64,000 bases of DNA from Berberis thunbergii (lineage: Eukaryota > Streptophyta > Magnoliopsida > Ranunculales > Berberidaceae), in NCBI GenBank assembly GCA_003290165.1, contig QNQO01009142.1, forward strand, positions 82,485 to 146,484. The letters are read 5' to 3'. The position numbers were made by a program, and so were the translations under genes. Positions 22,370 to 33,023 of the stretch are shown one piece after another (position 1 is the first letter of the stretch; every line of letters begins with the position of its first letter). The notes beneath the pieces were generated by a model. The model had not been told where the DNA came from. It did not search any database and saw only the letters and a list, made by a program, of their open reading frames with translations.

Positions 22370-23058
22370 GATCGAAGAATTGCAGGAATTGCAGAGTTTT
22401 CCAGACCAAGTTCACAGGAGCAATTGAACTAGTTCCAAAGGTCATTGAAGATGTCAGATTACGAGCTTCAGTACTGGTTCTTCAAGTAGAAGACAATGCT
22501 GACAATAGAGGCCTATTGAACAAATGGAAAATTGGTGCTCAGTTCCATATGTGCACTAGCACTTGGCATGCATGGAAGCGGCCTGAACAAGGATGGGTAA
22601 AAGTTTATACGAATGGTTCTCTAACAGGGGCTAGGGGGCTATGGTGCTTTGATCAGGGACCATGAAGGGTAGTGTTGGCAGCTGCAGCAGGATCTCAAAA
22701 AGCACAAACAATAATTTTGCACGAGCTACAGGGGATTGAGATGGGCATCAAGCTAGCCCATAGCCATGGCTTCCAAAAAGTGGAGCTCAGTATGGACTTA
22801 AGCAATGTGTATAAGTTTTTAACTACCACTAAAGCTCCTCCATGGGAAACACTTCATACTATTAGGCGTATCAGGGAGGACATGAAGAAGTTTATGGGAT
22901 GCAGAGTGATGCACGCGATGAGGGAAACAAACCAGGCAGCAGATAATCAAGCTAAGCTCCTTCCCAATCATGAGTTTGTGGAGATCATTCCAAGCTCTTT
23001 TGCTGAAGACATCAAGAAGATAGTATTTGATGATGCTAGAGATAGGAAATACTCTTGA
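22370..23058 (+). pseudogene. RNase H-like (RVT_3) domain remnant, probably LINE-derived
   Basis: The plus-strand translation gives KFTGAIELVPKVIEDVRLRA and WKRPEQGWVKVYTNGSLTGA (first catalytic region, D to N in the usual NTDGS). After a stop near 22665 and a frame change it continues as an ORF from 22672: ELQGIEMGIKLAHSHGFQKV (helix with catalytic Glu), ELSMDLSNVYKFL and RETNQAADNQAKL (C-terminal region). This is the RNase H type found at the end of plant LINE ORF2 proteins and in related domesticated families. It lies inside the 20399-23349 element and looks like captured or nested sequence. Confidence 0.7.
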
Positions 23059-23359
23059 ATGTAACAAATATCTTATCCATTTTTTTCAGTGGTCTGGGGA
23101 TCCCATATAAACCCCCACGCTTGCCTTTCAAAAAAAAAGGATTGAAGAAAAAAATAGGAAGTTGGGAGGGGAGAGAGAACTTTCCGTCGTTTGAATTAGG
23201 GAGGGGAGAAAGAGTTAGATTTTTCCTTTTATGGGTGGTGAGGAAGAGAACTGTGGTGTGGATAGGACAGAAAATGCATGGTGCAAGAAAAAAAATATTA
23301 GGTGAGTGATGTGGGTGAGAGTAAATTGTAGTGCCAAATAATCGCTACCTTGCTTTTAT

Positions 23360-23756
23360 AATAAAAGCAACAACAATTTATTGAAAATGGAACTTTGAGC
23401 CATTATACAAATGAAATATCATAAATGAACTATTATATAATTAGATTGGAAAAAATGTACACAAAGAACAACAACAATCACAAACATGACACTTAATTAC
23501 ATTTTCTAACAAAAAATTGACACGGAAATTAGGATGCTAATTGAAAAACAAAATATTTAATGAAAATGTTGTCAAGCAGAATCATCTGCATTTTGCACAG
23601 GCTCTTGGCAATCCATGACTTTGGTCTGTCTTATAACTGGGGAAATCAAATTCCATACTGCATGAAGCAAACAAGTATCAGATAACTTGAAAAATGTATA
23701 TGCATTATTGCCGAGCAAAGGTTTTCATTACATGAGCATGTTTGGAAGCAACATAA
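23360..23756. other. Intergenic AT-rich sequence
   Basis: No gene or repeat was recognised between the Mutator-like element and the gypsy LTR. Confidence 0.5.
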
Positions 23757-23761
23757 GTAGG

Positions 23762-24438
23762 TGATGATACATAAAAACGGTCACACCCGGAGTTGTACAT
23801 GTGTCATGATGATCTCGAGGAATCACTACCTCAAGCGTCAGCCCAACACTGATCCAGCCCAAGCGGTTCTAAGCTTGCCCAACTGTGGTTCGCCAGTCGG
23901 ACCCGAACTCCCACAACATGCTAGGCCCACACGTCTCACAACAATTCTCAATACCCGCAAGCCTTCTTCAGACAAGTATCTCGAGGATTGGTTTCAGACG
24001 GGCAATTACAACTGCTCTATGCTTCCAACTAGGAAGCAAACACCAGAATATCTTCCACATAAGAAAACTCCTTTCTATGGATTGTTCTTGGATTGAGAAC
24101 TATCTCCCGTGTATCAAGGAGCACATAGCTAACATGGAACTTCCCTCCTACAACACAACTCCTAATTAGGGAGGGATCTCCACGAAGATCTCATTTCTAA
24201 ACTACACCTACGATGGCCTAGTAGAACCAGAACTCATTGCACTATAAATAAGACATGAGGTTGGTAAGCTAAGGTACACTACAAATTCCCTGTTACAACA
24301 TTACACCTTTCTCATAGCCTTGTCTGACTTTAGCATCGGAGTGTCATCTGCCATCCCACGGTGGTATGTGGCTCACATGCGTTATTTGTGCAGGTTAGCG
24401 GGATTAGGTCAAAATAGGGAGCGAAAAAAACTACATCA
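23762..24438 (+). repeat. 5' LTR of Tat-type gypsy element
   Basis: Starts 'tgatgatacataaaaacggt' and ends 'ctacatca'. It is colinear with 31279-31955 over its full length, with scattered substitutions that imply considerable age. Confidence 0.88.
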
Positions 24439-24455
24439 GTTTGGCGCCGTCCATG
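24439..24455 (+). promoter_or_regulatory. Primer-binding site of the gypsy element
   Basis: The sequence 'ttggcgccgtccatgg' begins two to three bases after the 5' LTR, in the usual place and form for Tat/Athila-type elements. Confidence 0.7.
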
Positions 24456-24513
24456 GGGACGGCATAGTTCATAACTTTACACTAATCATCGTCTCCTATC
24501 AAATCCTAGAGAA

Positions 24514-25078
24514 ATGGTGACCACCAGGTCACGCAACAATAAAAAATTAGGGGACACATCTGAAGCTTAGACCGTCCTTGTACCGCCTCTCTTGGCGAAT
24601 CCTGTCGTGCACGAGAAGTCAACTCACACTCCTGCGCCAACAGCAGCATCGTTGAACCCCGGGTCGGATGTGTGATTTCTTTTGATACACTAGGCTATGT
24701 AGCTGATTAAGACGCTCGAATCAAAGATGTTGAGCCCTAACGTAACCTAGAAATGTGTTTAACAACGGGTTGACCACCGTTCGCGTATGCAGCGACACAA
24801 TGACCATCTCAGCTTTCATCAATGGGTTACAAAAAAGAAAGTTTTACAACTATCCGACATTGGACCCTCCAGCAAGCATGGCAGACCTGACAAAGAAAAC
24901 ACGAAACTTCATTGTCCTGGGAGAAAGAGGAATGAGAACCGAACCCGGGGAGCCATCGGTCAGCAAAATACATGTGCTTCATGAAGCACATTCCGAGTTT
25001 CAACTATCCAACTGGTCTAGAAATAGGGCTCTGCGAGTTATGAGGGTTCAAGCGATATGTGGCGAGCAACTGCCATAA
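24514..25078 (+). pseudogene. gag remnant (internally deleted)
   Basis: A start-like MVTTRSRNN at 24514 is followed by stops. A segment typical of the C-terminal half of Tat-lineage gag resumes at 24755 (AFINGLQKRKFYNY, then PPASMADLTKKTRNFIVLGE). The total is only about 190 codons where such gags usually have several hundred, so the middle of gag is deleted. No zinc knuckle is visible. Confidence 0.65.
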
Positions 25079-25089
25079 TACGATCAGAG

Positions 25090-25570
25090 GGAAGGCTCAT
25101 CCACACCGCTGGCATTTACGCAGAAGGATCTCCAGGGCATACAACTCCCGCACGACAACGCCCTGGTAGTGACAATTTCCTTGGCGAGCTGGGAAGTGAG
25201 AATGTCCTTGGTTGATACTGGAAGCTCAATGAACTTCTTGTTCCTCTGCACGCTCCGTAGCATGCAACCAAATGAAGCAGCGTTGACCCCTGATAGTCAT
25301 CCAGTGACCGACTTCAGTGGCGATAAACAACTCCCCGTGGGAAAGATACAACTGACAATAACAGCGGGAGAGCAACCAACTCATAAAACCCTATTTCAAG
25401 GGTTCATAGTGATTGACATGCCTTCGGCGTTCAATGTGGTTTTAGGAAGACCCTGGCTACATCATATGGGAGCGGTAGTCTCTACCCTGCACCAATGCCT
25501 CAAGTACCCTACAAACCAAATGGTTGGTACACTAAAAGGAGACCAGATGGCAGCCATAGAATGCTAATAC
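25090..25570 (+). pseudogene. Retrotransposon aspartic protease region
   Basis: The translation contains VRMSLVDTGSSMNFLFLCTL, with the catalytic D-T-G-S motif at about 25212-25224. It is followed by FQGFIVIDMPSAFNVVLGRP and WLHHMGAVVSTLHQCLKYPT, the characteristic second half of Tat-type pepsin-like proteases (ILGRPWLH motif). Confidence 0.85.
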
Positions 25571-25789
25571 ATGGTGACTTTGCCTCCTGACAGTCCTCAA
25601 CAGACAGTAAATCCAACAGCGAATACTACCCTCCGAACAACCCTAAGCACAACAGAAAAGCAACAGACACTAGTTAACGAGGCACCAGTAAGAAAGAAAT
25701 CATCAAGGTCTACTTCGACAGCCCTCAAAACAGCAAGGCCATTCGGTTCCCGCCTAAGCAAGATAGTGGCAAAACAACTTACGGAGTTG

Positions 25790-26645
25790 TTGTAGCGTAA
25801 CCAGGACATCTTTGCCTGGACTGTGTGGGAAATGGTGGGGATTGATCCGTCGATAATTACTCATCGCCTCGAGGTCGACTCCTCGAAGAAAACCGTCAGG
25901 CAGAAGAAGAGGCCCATGGAACCCAAAAGGAACGCAATCAAGGAAGCGCGATACCCTGATTTGGTTGGCAAACATCGTTCTCTTGACAAAAGAAAAAAGG
26001 GAAGTGGAGAGTGTGCGTAGACTACACTGACCTAAACAAAGCATGCCTAAAGGACAACTTCTCACTCCCCGCATTGATCAGATCTTAAACGCCACTCCGG
26101 GACACAACCTACTTACCTTTATGGACGCTTATTCAGGCTACAATCAAATATTGATGCACCCCCAGATCAAGAAAAAACCTCTTTCGTAACGAAAAGAGGA
26201 ATATTCTGCTATCGGGTAATGTCATTCGGCTTGAAGAAAGCAGGGGCTAGTTATCAACGATTGGTCAACCGAATATTCAAATAGCAGATCGGCAGAAATA
26301 TGGAAGTATACATCGATAACATGTTGGTGATGAGCCTTCGCAGCCCCGACCACATACGAAATCTTGTCGAAGCATTCGACCAACTCAGTAAATACCGGAT
26401 GAAACTCAACCCACAAAAGTGCACGTTTGGAGTTGAGTCAAGAGAATTCCTGGGCTACATAGTGGCCAAAAGAGGGATTGAAGCCGATACAGAACAGATT
26501 CAGACTCTTTTCGACATGAAATCTCCGACCAATATCATAGACGTTCAGAGCCTGACTGGGAGGGTAGCAACACTCAACAGATTTATATCAAAGTTGTCCG
26601 ACAAATGTCTTCCATTCTTCAAGATACTAAGAATGAACAAATGAT
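25790..26645 (+). pseudogene. Reverse transcriptase region, gypsy type
   Basis: Segments in order are QDIFAWTVWEMVGIDPSIIT, then HRLEVDSSKKTVRQKKRPME, FVTKRGIFCYRVMSFGLKKA, NMEVYIDNMLVMSL and NPQKCTFGVESREFLGYIV. The polymerase motif YxDD reads YIDN at about 26309-26323, so the second catalytic aspartate is lost. Several frameshifts between 25970 and 26220 and a stop near 26283 also break it. Confidence 0.85.
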
Positions 26646-26789
26646 TCTTGTAGAATGACAAATGTGAACAAGCCTTTCAAAACTTGAAAGCATACATGGG
26701 GAGTTCGAATATACTCTCGAAGCCCACATTAGGCGAAACACTATACATGTACTTGTTTGTTTCCAAACATGTCGTTAGTTAGGCCCTGC

Positions 26790-27190
26790 GTTGCGACGGA
26801 TCTTTAACAGATAGAGCAAGCGGAACAGGGATCACACTCCGCTCCCCCAGCAGCTACACCCTCGAAAAGGCCATCAATTTTGACTTCCCCGCTTCAAATA
26901 ACGAGGCCGAATACAAAGCACTCCTGTCCAGCCTGAAGCTAGCTTTCAGGATCAGCATAGATCACCTAACAACATACAGTGACTCAAGACTAGTGGTCAA
27001 CCAAGTCAAAGAAGATTTCAATCGCAAAAATCCCCACATGATAGCCTACCGCAACAAGGTATTTGCCGTAATGGGCAAATTCAAGAGCTGCCAGCTCACA
27101 CAATGCCCCCAAGATGATAACCAAAGAGTTGTCAAGCTAGCAAAAGAAGCCTCAGCCTCCAACGAAGTCTCCAGTGGCCTCATCGAGTAT
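26790..27190 (+). pseudogene. RNase H-like domain (RVT_3 type) after the gypsy RT
   Basis: Contains NNEAEYKALLSSLKLAFRIS, then TYSDSRLVVNQVKEDF and LAKEASAS. The AEYxAL and SDSxLVVNQ signatures fit the plant-type RNase H carried by Tat-lineage elements in addition to the usual Ty3 RNase H. The intermediate Ty3 RNase H is reduced to a short stretch around 26650-26790. Confidence 0.75.
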
Positions 27191-27439
27191 TAAGAGAGGT
27201 CAAACTTCGATGAGGATGAGCACACAAATATTTGCGTCCCGAAAACACAGCCAAATTGGATGATTCCGATACTAGAACATATAGTGTCGCGAGCCCTACT
27301 GACCGAGAAGGTCAAAGCTGAAGAATTAAAAACAGAGCAACAAGATATACTCTTAAATGACATGTTATACAGGAGATCGGTGATGAGACCCCTGCTCTGA
27401 TGCCTATCGCCTTAAGAGGCAAGCCAAGTCTTGGGAGCT

Positions 27440-28403
27440 ATCCGCAACAGTATTAGCGAGAATCACCCAGGGGGAGAACCCTTGCCCATAAGGCCCTGAC
27501 TCTAGGTTATTATTGGCCAACAATGCAGCGAGACGCTAAATATATCGTTTGCAAATGCGACAAATGTCAGAGGTTTGCGCCATATATCCATATGTTGACC
27601 CAACCACTGACTCCAATGACTAGTCCATGGTTGTTCGCACAATGGGGAATAGACATCGTCAAGCCGCTCCCGGCGTCGGTTGGTAAAAAAATCATTCTAG
27701 TCGCCGTCGACTACTTCACCAAGTGGGTTGAGGCAGAGCCCCTATCCAAAATAGGGCAGGTCTAGATCAAAAAATTCATATGGGCCACCATCATCTGCCG
27801 ATTTGGCATCCCCAGAGTATTGGTCAGTGACAACGGAACTCAGTTCGAATATAGTAAGGTCAAAGAACCGTGCAAAAGTTTGAGAGTCAAGCACCACTTC
27901 TCCTAGCCAGGACACCCCCAGGCCAACGGCCAAGCGAAAGTTACCAACCGGACGATCCCAGAGGCCACCAAGAGAAAATTCGATGTAGCCAAAGGAAAAT
28001 GGGTTACAGAGCTACCAGGAATACTCTGACGTATCAAATGACTAAAAGGATCCCTATCGAAGAGACACCCTTCGCCCTAGCTTTCAGGTCGGAAGCTATA
28101 GTTTCGGTAGAACTAGAGGTGCCAACCTTCCAAACGAAAGAGTTTAGATTAGAAGGTAACGATGAGGCCTTACGCGTGGGACTAGACCTCCTCGCCGAAA
28201 AATGGGATATAGCTTCCACCAAGATAGCCGCCTACCAACAACGTATGGCGCAGTACTATAACAAGAAGGTCAAGCTACGTGAATTCAAGGTGTGGGATTG
28301 GATCCTCAGAAAGACCCAGCAGAACACAAAAGAAGCCGGAGCGGGAAAGCTAAATTTGAATTGGGAAAGACCTTACAAGGTTGCTAAGGTCAATTATCAA
28401 TAA
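27440..28403 (+). pseudogene. Integrase remnant, gypsy type
   Basis: The zinc-binding region reads MQRDAKYIVCKCDKCQRFAP at 27523. The catalytic core follows with WGIDIVKPLPASVGKKIILV and DYFTKWVEAEPL (first Asp), then SDNGTQFE near 27830 in another frame. The C-terminal part includes IPIEETPFALAFRSEAIVSV and a final VWDWILRK...EGPYKV-like segment to 28403. In-frame stops at about 27763 and 27905 interrupt it. Confidence 0.82.
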
Positions 28404-28484
28404 AATATTTTGCTTTTACTAAAACTTCCACTGGCGTCTGTTACAGCTCTTGACCAACCTGACTATGACCAAATTCGAATATCT

Positions 28485-29250
28485 CCCCAAAGCCTAATCC
28501 GCTCCGCACGGGTCGCGACAGCTGAGGAAGTGGGAGTCTAGTTAGCACATGTTCGCTGATGACGACAACTCGCCAAAGGATCATTCCTCTCAATACAGAC
28601 AATGATCGCCAAACTTACTAGGTAAGCTTAGTTAGTTTGTGACTGATGACGACGACTTTTGGTGCCCAAAGCCTAATCTGCTCCACGCGGGCCACGACGG
28701 TTGAGGAAGTGGGAGTCGAGTCAGCGCTTGTCCGCTGATGACGACGACTCGCCAATGGATCATTGCTTTCAAAACAAACTATGATCACCGAACTTACCAG
28801 GTAAGCTTAGTCAGTTTGCAACTGATGACGACGGCTTCTGGTGCCCAAAGCCTAATTCGCTCCGCGTGGGTCGTGACGGTTGATGAAGTGGGAGTCGACT
28901 CAACGTTTGTCTGCTAATAATGACGACTCGCCAATAGATCATTGTTCTCAACACAGACAATGATTGTTGAACTTACCAGGTAAGCTAGTTAGCTCGCGAC
29001 TGATGACGACGACTTCTGGTGCCCAAAGCCTAATCCGCTCCGCGCGGAACGCGACGACTGAGGAGTGGGAATCTAGTCAACCCTTGTCCGCCAAAGACGA
29101 TGATTCGCTTAGGGATCATTGCTCTTGATACAAACAATGATTGTCGAACTTATTTGGTAAGCTTAGTTAGTCCGGGACTGAAGACAACAACTTCTGGTAC
29201 ACCAAGCCTAATCTGCTCCGCGCGGGTCACGACATCCGAACAAATGGAAG
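28485..29250 (+). repeat. 179-bp tandem repeat array in the 3' region of the gypsy element (about 4.3 units)
   Basis: The anchor 'gcctaatc' followed by 'gctccg' or a variant occurs at 28492, 28671, 28850, 29028 and 29206, so the unit is 178-179 bp. Each unit also contains 'gaagtgggagtc', 'tgatgacgacgac' and 'ttaccaggtaagctt'-type blocks. Divergence between units is visible at many positions. Confidence 0.92.
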
Positions 29251-29557
29251 AAGTCAGTACTAGTCTGCCAACATTGAAGGCATCATTATAGACAATGACT
29301 GAGGAGATCCTGTCAACCCCTGACAACTACTTCCGCTAGTTAACCTCTAATCTGTCACAATGGCTATATAATTTGATCGAAGAAGATAGCATTCTGCCTA
29401 ACAACACAAACTCTACGGTCTACAAAGCAACCAAAACAAATACGACAATATAGGGAAAAAACAACACTTTCATTAAAATTACATGTCTATATAATATGTG
29501 CCCAGGAAAAGACATTACAATCAATCTAAAGAGAAACATCATCCTCATCTGTTAGCC

Positions 29558-30349
29558 TTAGAATATCAGTGCTCTCCCCTCGATTGATCGACCCAAAACA
29601 ACCCTCATATACAGGGCTAAGTCAAGATCGATGTCAGAGTGCTCTCCTCTAATGAGTTCCAGGAGCTCCAGTCTGCCTTGAATGATCTCAGACGAGATCA
29701 ACGGCCTCTTGCCGGACATGTCAAAGTCCACCACACCTAACAAGGCTTCATAGTGCAAGCACTCCCCCGCCATCGACCGCTCCGCCTCCAGAGCACGACG
29801 AAGTCCCTTGTCAACCGTAACCTCTTGCTGCTGCCTTTCAACGACCCATTCTGCCTCCGCCTGCTTCCTTTCGACTTCCTGAGCCTCTCTATTAGAAGAC
29901 CACATGTCCACAGTTGCATCCAGGCGCCCTAGTTCAGCCCTGGTCAGCTTCAGTTTAGCACGGGTTGACTTCAAATTAGACTCGATAGCCTTCAGCAGAA
30001 CCTTCACATCAGCAGCTGTCGCATCGGTAACGAGGGTCGTGGCCTCCTCACCCTCGCGGTTCGCAACAATGCCAAAACCTTTCGCCCAATAGAGGGCGTT
30101 CGAATACATCTGCAAATCAGTGAAGGCCTTTTCCAAAGCAAGGACCCTCCCACGGGCTTCAGGGTGTAGCAAGACAGGACCCTGCAGCTCTGGGGCGTGA
30201 GTACTAAGGGGAGAAGTTTGCCTCTTCCTTGGGACTACAACCAGAGGTACATTCGCCTCCAATTCTGCAAGCCTGGAAGGGCTGAGCAAGGCTAGGCTTA
30301 TCTTCTTCATACGACGAGCCACCACCCCCTTAGCTGGTGAACCTGACAC
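29558..30349 (-). CDS. Antisense ORF of Tat-type element, 263 residues, coiled-coil-rich
   Basis: This open frame lies on the strand opposite gag-pol, between the tandem repeats and the 3' LTR. The N-terminal 50 residues are basic and proline/serine-rich. From about residue 75 to 200 the sequence is heptad-rich (LKAIESNLKSTRAKLKLTRA, then QEVERKQAEAEWVVERQQQE), suggesting a long coiled coil. The C-terminus is acidic and hydrophobic. Extra antisense ORFs in this position are known from several Tat-lineage elements; their function is not established. That the frame stays open for 263 codons while gag-pol is full of stops is notable. It may be part of a longer antisense gene, since related sequence may continue upstream at 30474-30782. 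Confidence 0.6.
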   Translation of the reverse strand: MSGSPAKGVVARRMKKISLALLSPSRLAELEANVPLVVVPRKRQTSPLSTHAPELQGPVLLHPEARGRVLALEKAFTDLQMYSNALYWAKGFGIVANREGEEATTLVTDATAADVKVLLKAIESNLKSTRAKLKLTRAELGRLDATVDMWSSNREAQEVERKQAEAEWVVERQQQEVTVDKGLRRALEAERSMAGECLHYEALLGVVDFDMSGKRPLISSEIIQGRLELLELIRGEHSDIDLDLALYMRVVLGRSIEGRALIF

Positions 30350-30473
30350 AAGGTGAGCCTCATAAGAACACTACAACAACCTGGTGTGCGCGACATTGCC
30401 TGGCATCATGACCTTTTCAACATAAACCAAATGGAACTCGAGAAACTCCCTCTTTATCCGCATCTCTTCCTTA

Positions 30474-30782
30474 CTAAGAAATGGAATAACGAACTTCCCT
30501 GAAACAAATAAACCATGTCAGAACCCGTGTCACAAAAGGAGCGCATGAAGATATGCATGCACCAACAACCAAGGACTCACCAAGGTCAAACTGAAAGTAC
30601 CGAGATACTCTGCGACTCCCGAGCCTGCAGTAACCAGAATCTGCCGAAGCCAATAACCATTGCTTCTTCCAAGATTCAACGTTGTTCGTCGTCAGTCGCA
30701 GACAAGAAAGACAAGTCGGCATACATATACCTTTGGAATCCAGCCGAGCATCGGTCAAGCGATGAATCACTAGCGAAGTCAT
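30474..30782 (-). pseudogene. Possible upstream part of the antisense ORF
   Basis: A 102-residue open frame on the minus strand directly upstream of the 263-residue ORF. A second frame in the same stretch reads basic and aromatic (WKKQWLL). I cannot tell which frame was coding. Position alone suggests a decayed 5' part of the antisense gene. Confidence 0.3.
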
Positions 30783-31278
30783 GATCCCTCAGGAGAATTG
30801 TGAGCAGTATCTTGAACCCGCGTCGAGCCATTTGAGCGGGAGGCATGCAAAAGTGGGTGAGGAGCGCCAGATGTCATTTGACACTGGGAACCGAAGCCGA
30901 GACTGGAACATACCTCGGTACAAGCCTATAAACCCATGAGGGGGCATAGTCAGACCTAAAACTCCAAATGCAGGAACAGTTTGCAAATCTCCAGGGATAA
31001 CAGATCTTTGGAAAAAAGTTTAACGTTGTCAGCCAGCCATTGGGAAGGAAAACAAGTATTACGGTTCTAAAAGATAGCTCATATAACAATGAGAAAATCT
31101 TACTCAGAACAGTGATTATTTATAAGGGAGGCAAATCGAATTTTCCCTCCACGAGCAGTCACTTACCCATTAAATGTCATGCACCGCTCAAAACCAATGC
31201 TTCGAGTCCAATAGTACAGTTGTCTTTTCAAAGAGTCAGTGGACCGACATAACACCCCACTAATTTGGGGGGAGTAGC

Positions 31279-31955
31279 TGATGATACATAAATACGGTTA
31301 CACCCCAGAGCCGTACACATGTCATGATGATCTTGAGAAATCACGTCCTCAAGCATCAACCCAACACTGATCCGGCTCAAGCGGTTCTAAGCCCGCCCAA
31401 CTACGGTTCGCCAGGCAGATCCGAACTCTCACAACATGCTAGGCCCACACGTCTCACAACTATCTTCAATATATTTTCAAGCACGTATCTCAAAGATCAC
31501 ATTCGAACAGACAACTACAACTGCTCTCTGCTTCGAACTAGAAAGCAAACACCAGAGTATTTTCCACACAGGGAAACTCCCTTCTACGGATTGCTCTTGA
31601 ATTGGGAACTATTTCTCGCGTGTCTAGGAACATAGAGCTAACAATGAACTTCCCTCCTACAACATGACTCCTAATTAGAAAAGAATCTCCACGAAGATCT
31701 CCTTCCTAAATTACGCCTAAGATAGTTTGGTAAAATCAGAACTCCTTGCATTATAAATAAGACGTGCCGTTGTTAAGCTAAGGTACGTTACAAATTCCCT
31801 GTTACAACATTACACTTTCCTCAGAGCCATGTCTGACTTTAGCATGGAGTGTCATTAACCACCTCACGGTGGTCTGTGGTTCACGTTCGTTACTTTTGCA
31901 AGTCAGCAGGTCCGCGGGATTAGGTCAAAACAGGAAGCGAAAAAAGACTGCATTA
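31279..31955 (+). repeat. 3' LTR of Tat-type gypsy element
   Basis: Starts 'tgatgatacataaatacggt' after a polypurine tract and ends 'ctgcatta'. It has the same length as the 5' LTR (677 bp). Confidence 0.88.
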
Positions 31956-32229
31956 GTATGTATAAAGTTTTTATCCATAAGAAATTGTGATGTAAATTAA
32001 ATGATGTTGTTAACTTAACCTACAATGATTTGAAGATGTTGTTTCATCAAAACGAAGTTCACTTGCATGTAGGGATGACAACGAAAGATTAGGGCGGATT
32101 TAAGCAAATCCATCCCCGCTCCGCTAGGGATTGCGGGGCCCCAAATCCGGCCTACATATCCATTTTTTCTATTTTTTAAAAACCACCCCCGCACTGGACA
32201 TATTTGCGAATATCCGCCCCGAATATCCA

Positions 32230-33020
32230 TTTAAGATCGATTTCTTGGTGGGTGTTGAATCCCTGCCCCAACCGATCTGCCCCAAGTACTTTTTGCCTTA
32301 ATTTATTTTTGTAGCAAACGTGACAGCCTGATTGACAATAAAATTTAAAACATTTGTAAACCAAATTGGACAATCAACTTGTTCAACTAGTATAAATCAA
32401 TATAACATGTATAAATAGATAACATCATAGCAATAACCTATAAAGTATTCAAAAATATTCAAAAATACAAGCTCAACTTACACAAGTATTACACATTTTT
32501 GTTGTCACAATAGTCTAACAAAACAAGAAGTAAATATGTTCGACAACAGTTATTATAAAATATTGTGAAAACAAAACAACAACAAAATGATGACAACCAA
32601 CAAAATCCTTCGTCACGCTTTGTTTTTATGTTTTTACAAAACTTTCACAACTTGAAATAAATAAAAAATTTCTAAGTTAGTTTCTATAAGGAAAAAAAAC
32701 TATATGAGAAAAAATAGAAAAATTGGCGTTGTTTTACATCACCTCCATCAAGTTCTTGAAATACAAAAAACATTCATAACCTTTCATTCATTAAACCAAC
32801 ATGCAACATTGTTCCTACAACATAAAATAATTCCTTTTAGCAAGGCCTAATAAATCATTAGTTCATTATAGGCTCATTTGAATACTTATATACCTCAAGA
32901 GGATCTGCATCATCTTGAAAGGTGAACCTCCTATAAAGTGAAGTAGAAGTTTAATGTCATAATATAAACAATGTTAAGTTATTAATTTACTAAAAAAAGC
33001 AAACATAAAATAAATAAGAC
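32230..33020. other. hAT left internal non-coding region
   Basis: AT-rich sequence between the CCGC-rich subterminal region and the transposase 3' end. No gene was seen. Confidence 0.6.
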
Positions 33021-33023
33021 ATT

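Larger units (their letters stand above)
20399..23349. mobile_element. Mutator-like (9-bp target duplication) non-autonomous element with palindrome and RNase H remnant
   Basis: The left end reads 'ggcagtgactatttggcacc' then 'acaatttactctcac'. The right end is its inverse with few mismatches ('gtgagagtaaattgtagtgc' then 'caaataatcgctacc'). The identical 9-mer TTGCTTTTA flanks both sides (20390-20398 and 23350-23358). TIRs plus a 9-bp duplication point to a Mutator-like element. Inside are a CT-rich stretch (20640-20860), a large palindrome (21160-22075), a short GA-rich ORF (22104-22331) and an RNase H domain remnant (22370-23058). No transposase was seen, so it would depend on one supplied elsewhere. 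Confidence 0.8.
23762..31955 (+). mobile_element. Ty3/gypsy retrotransposon, Tat-lineage type, complete but decayed
   Basis: Two LTRs of 677 bp each (23762-24438 and 31279-31955) bracket gag, protease, RT, RNase H and integrase remnants on the plus strand. These are followed by 179-bp tandem repeats and a long antisense ORF before the 3' LTR. The primer-binding site reads 'ttggcgccgtcc' just after the 5' LTR, and a G-rich polypurine tract ('ttggggggagtagc') precedes the 3' LTR. Flanking pentamers are gtagg (23757-23761) and gtatg (31956-31960), a likely 5-bp target duplication with one change. The RVT_3-like RNase H, the long post-pol region, the tandem repeats and the antisense ORF are all features known from the Tat group. 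Many stops and frameshifts show it is inactive. Confidence 0.88.

Noticed and set aside
22672..23058. 128-residue ORF as a stand-alone host RNase H-like gene
   Set aside because: The domain starts upstream in another frame with a stop between, and it sits inside a transposable element, so it is treated as a remnant.
20399..23349. Long terminal repeats of a retrotransposon instead of TIRs
   Set aside because: The ends are inverted, not direct, and no primer-binding site or pol is present.
28485..29250. CRISPR array
   Set aside because: Units are about 179 bp, diverged along their whole length and without repeat-spacer alternation. This is a eukaryotic retrotransposon 3' region.
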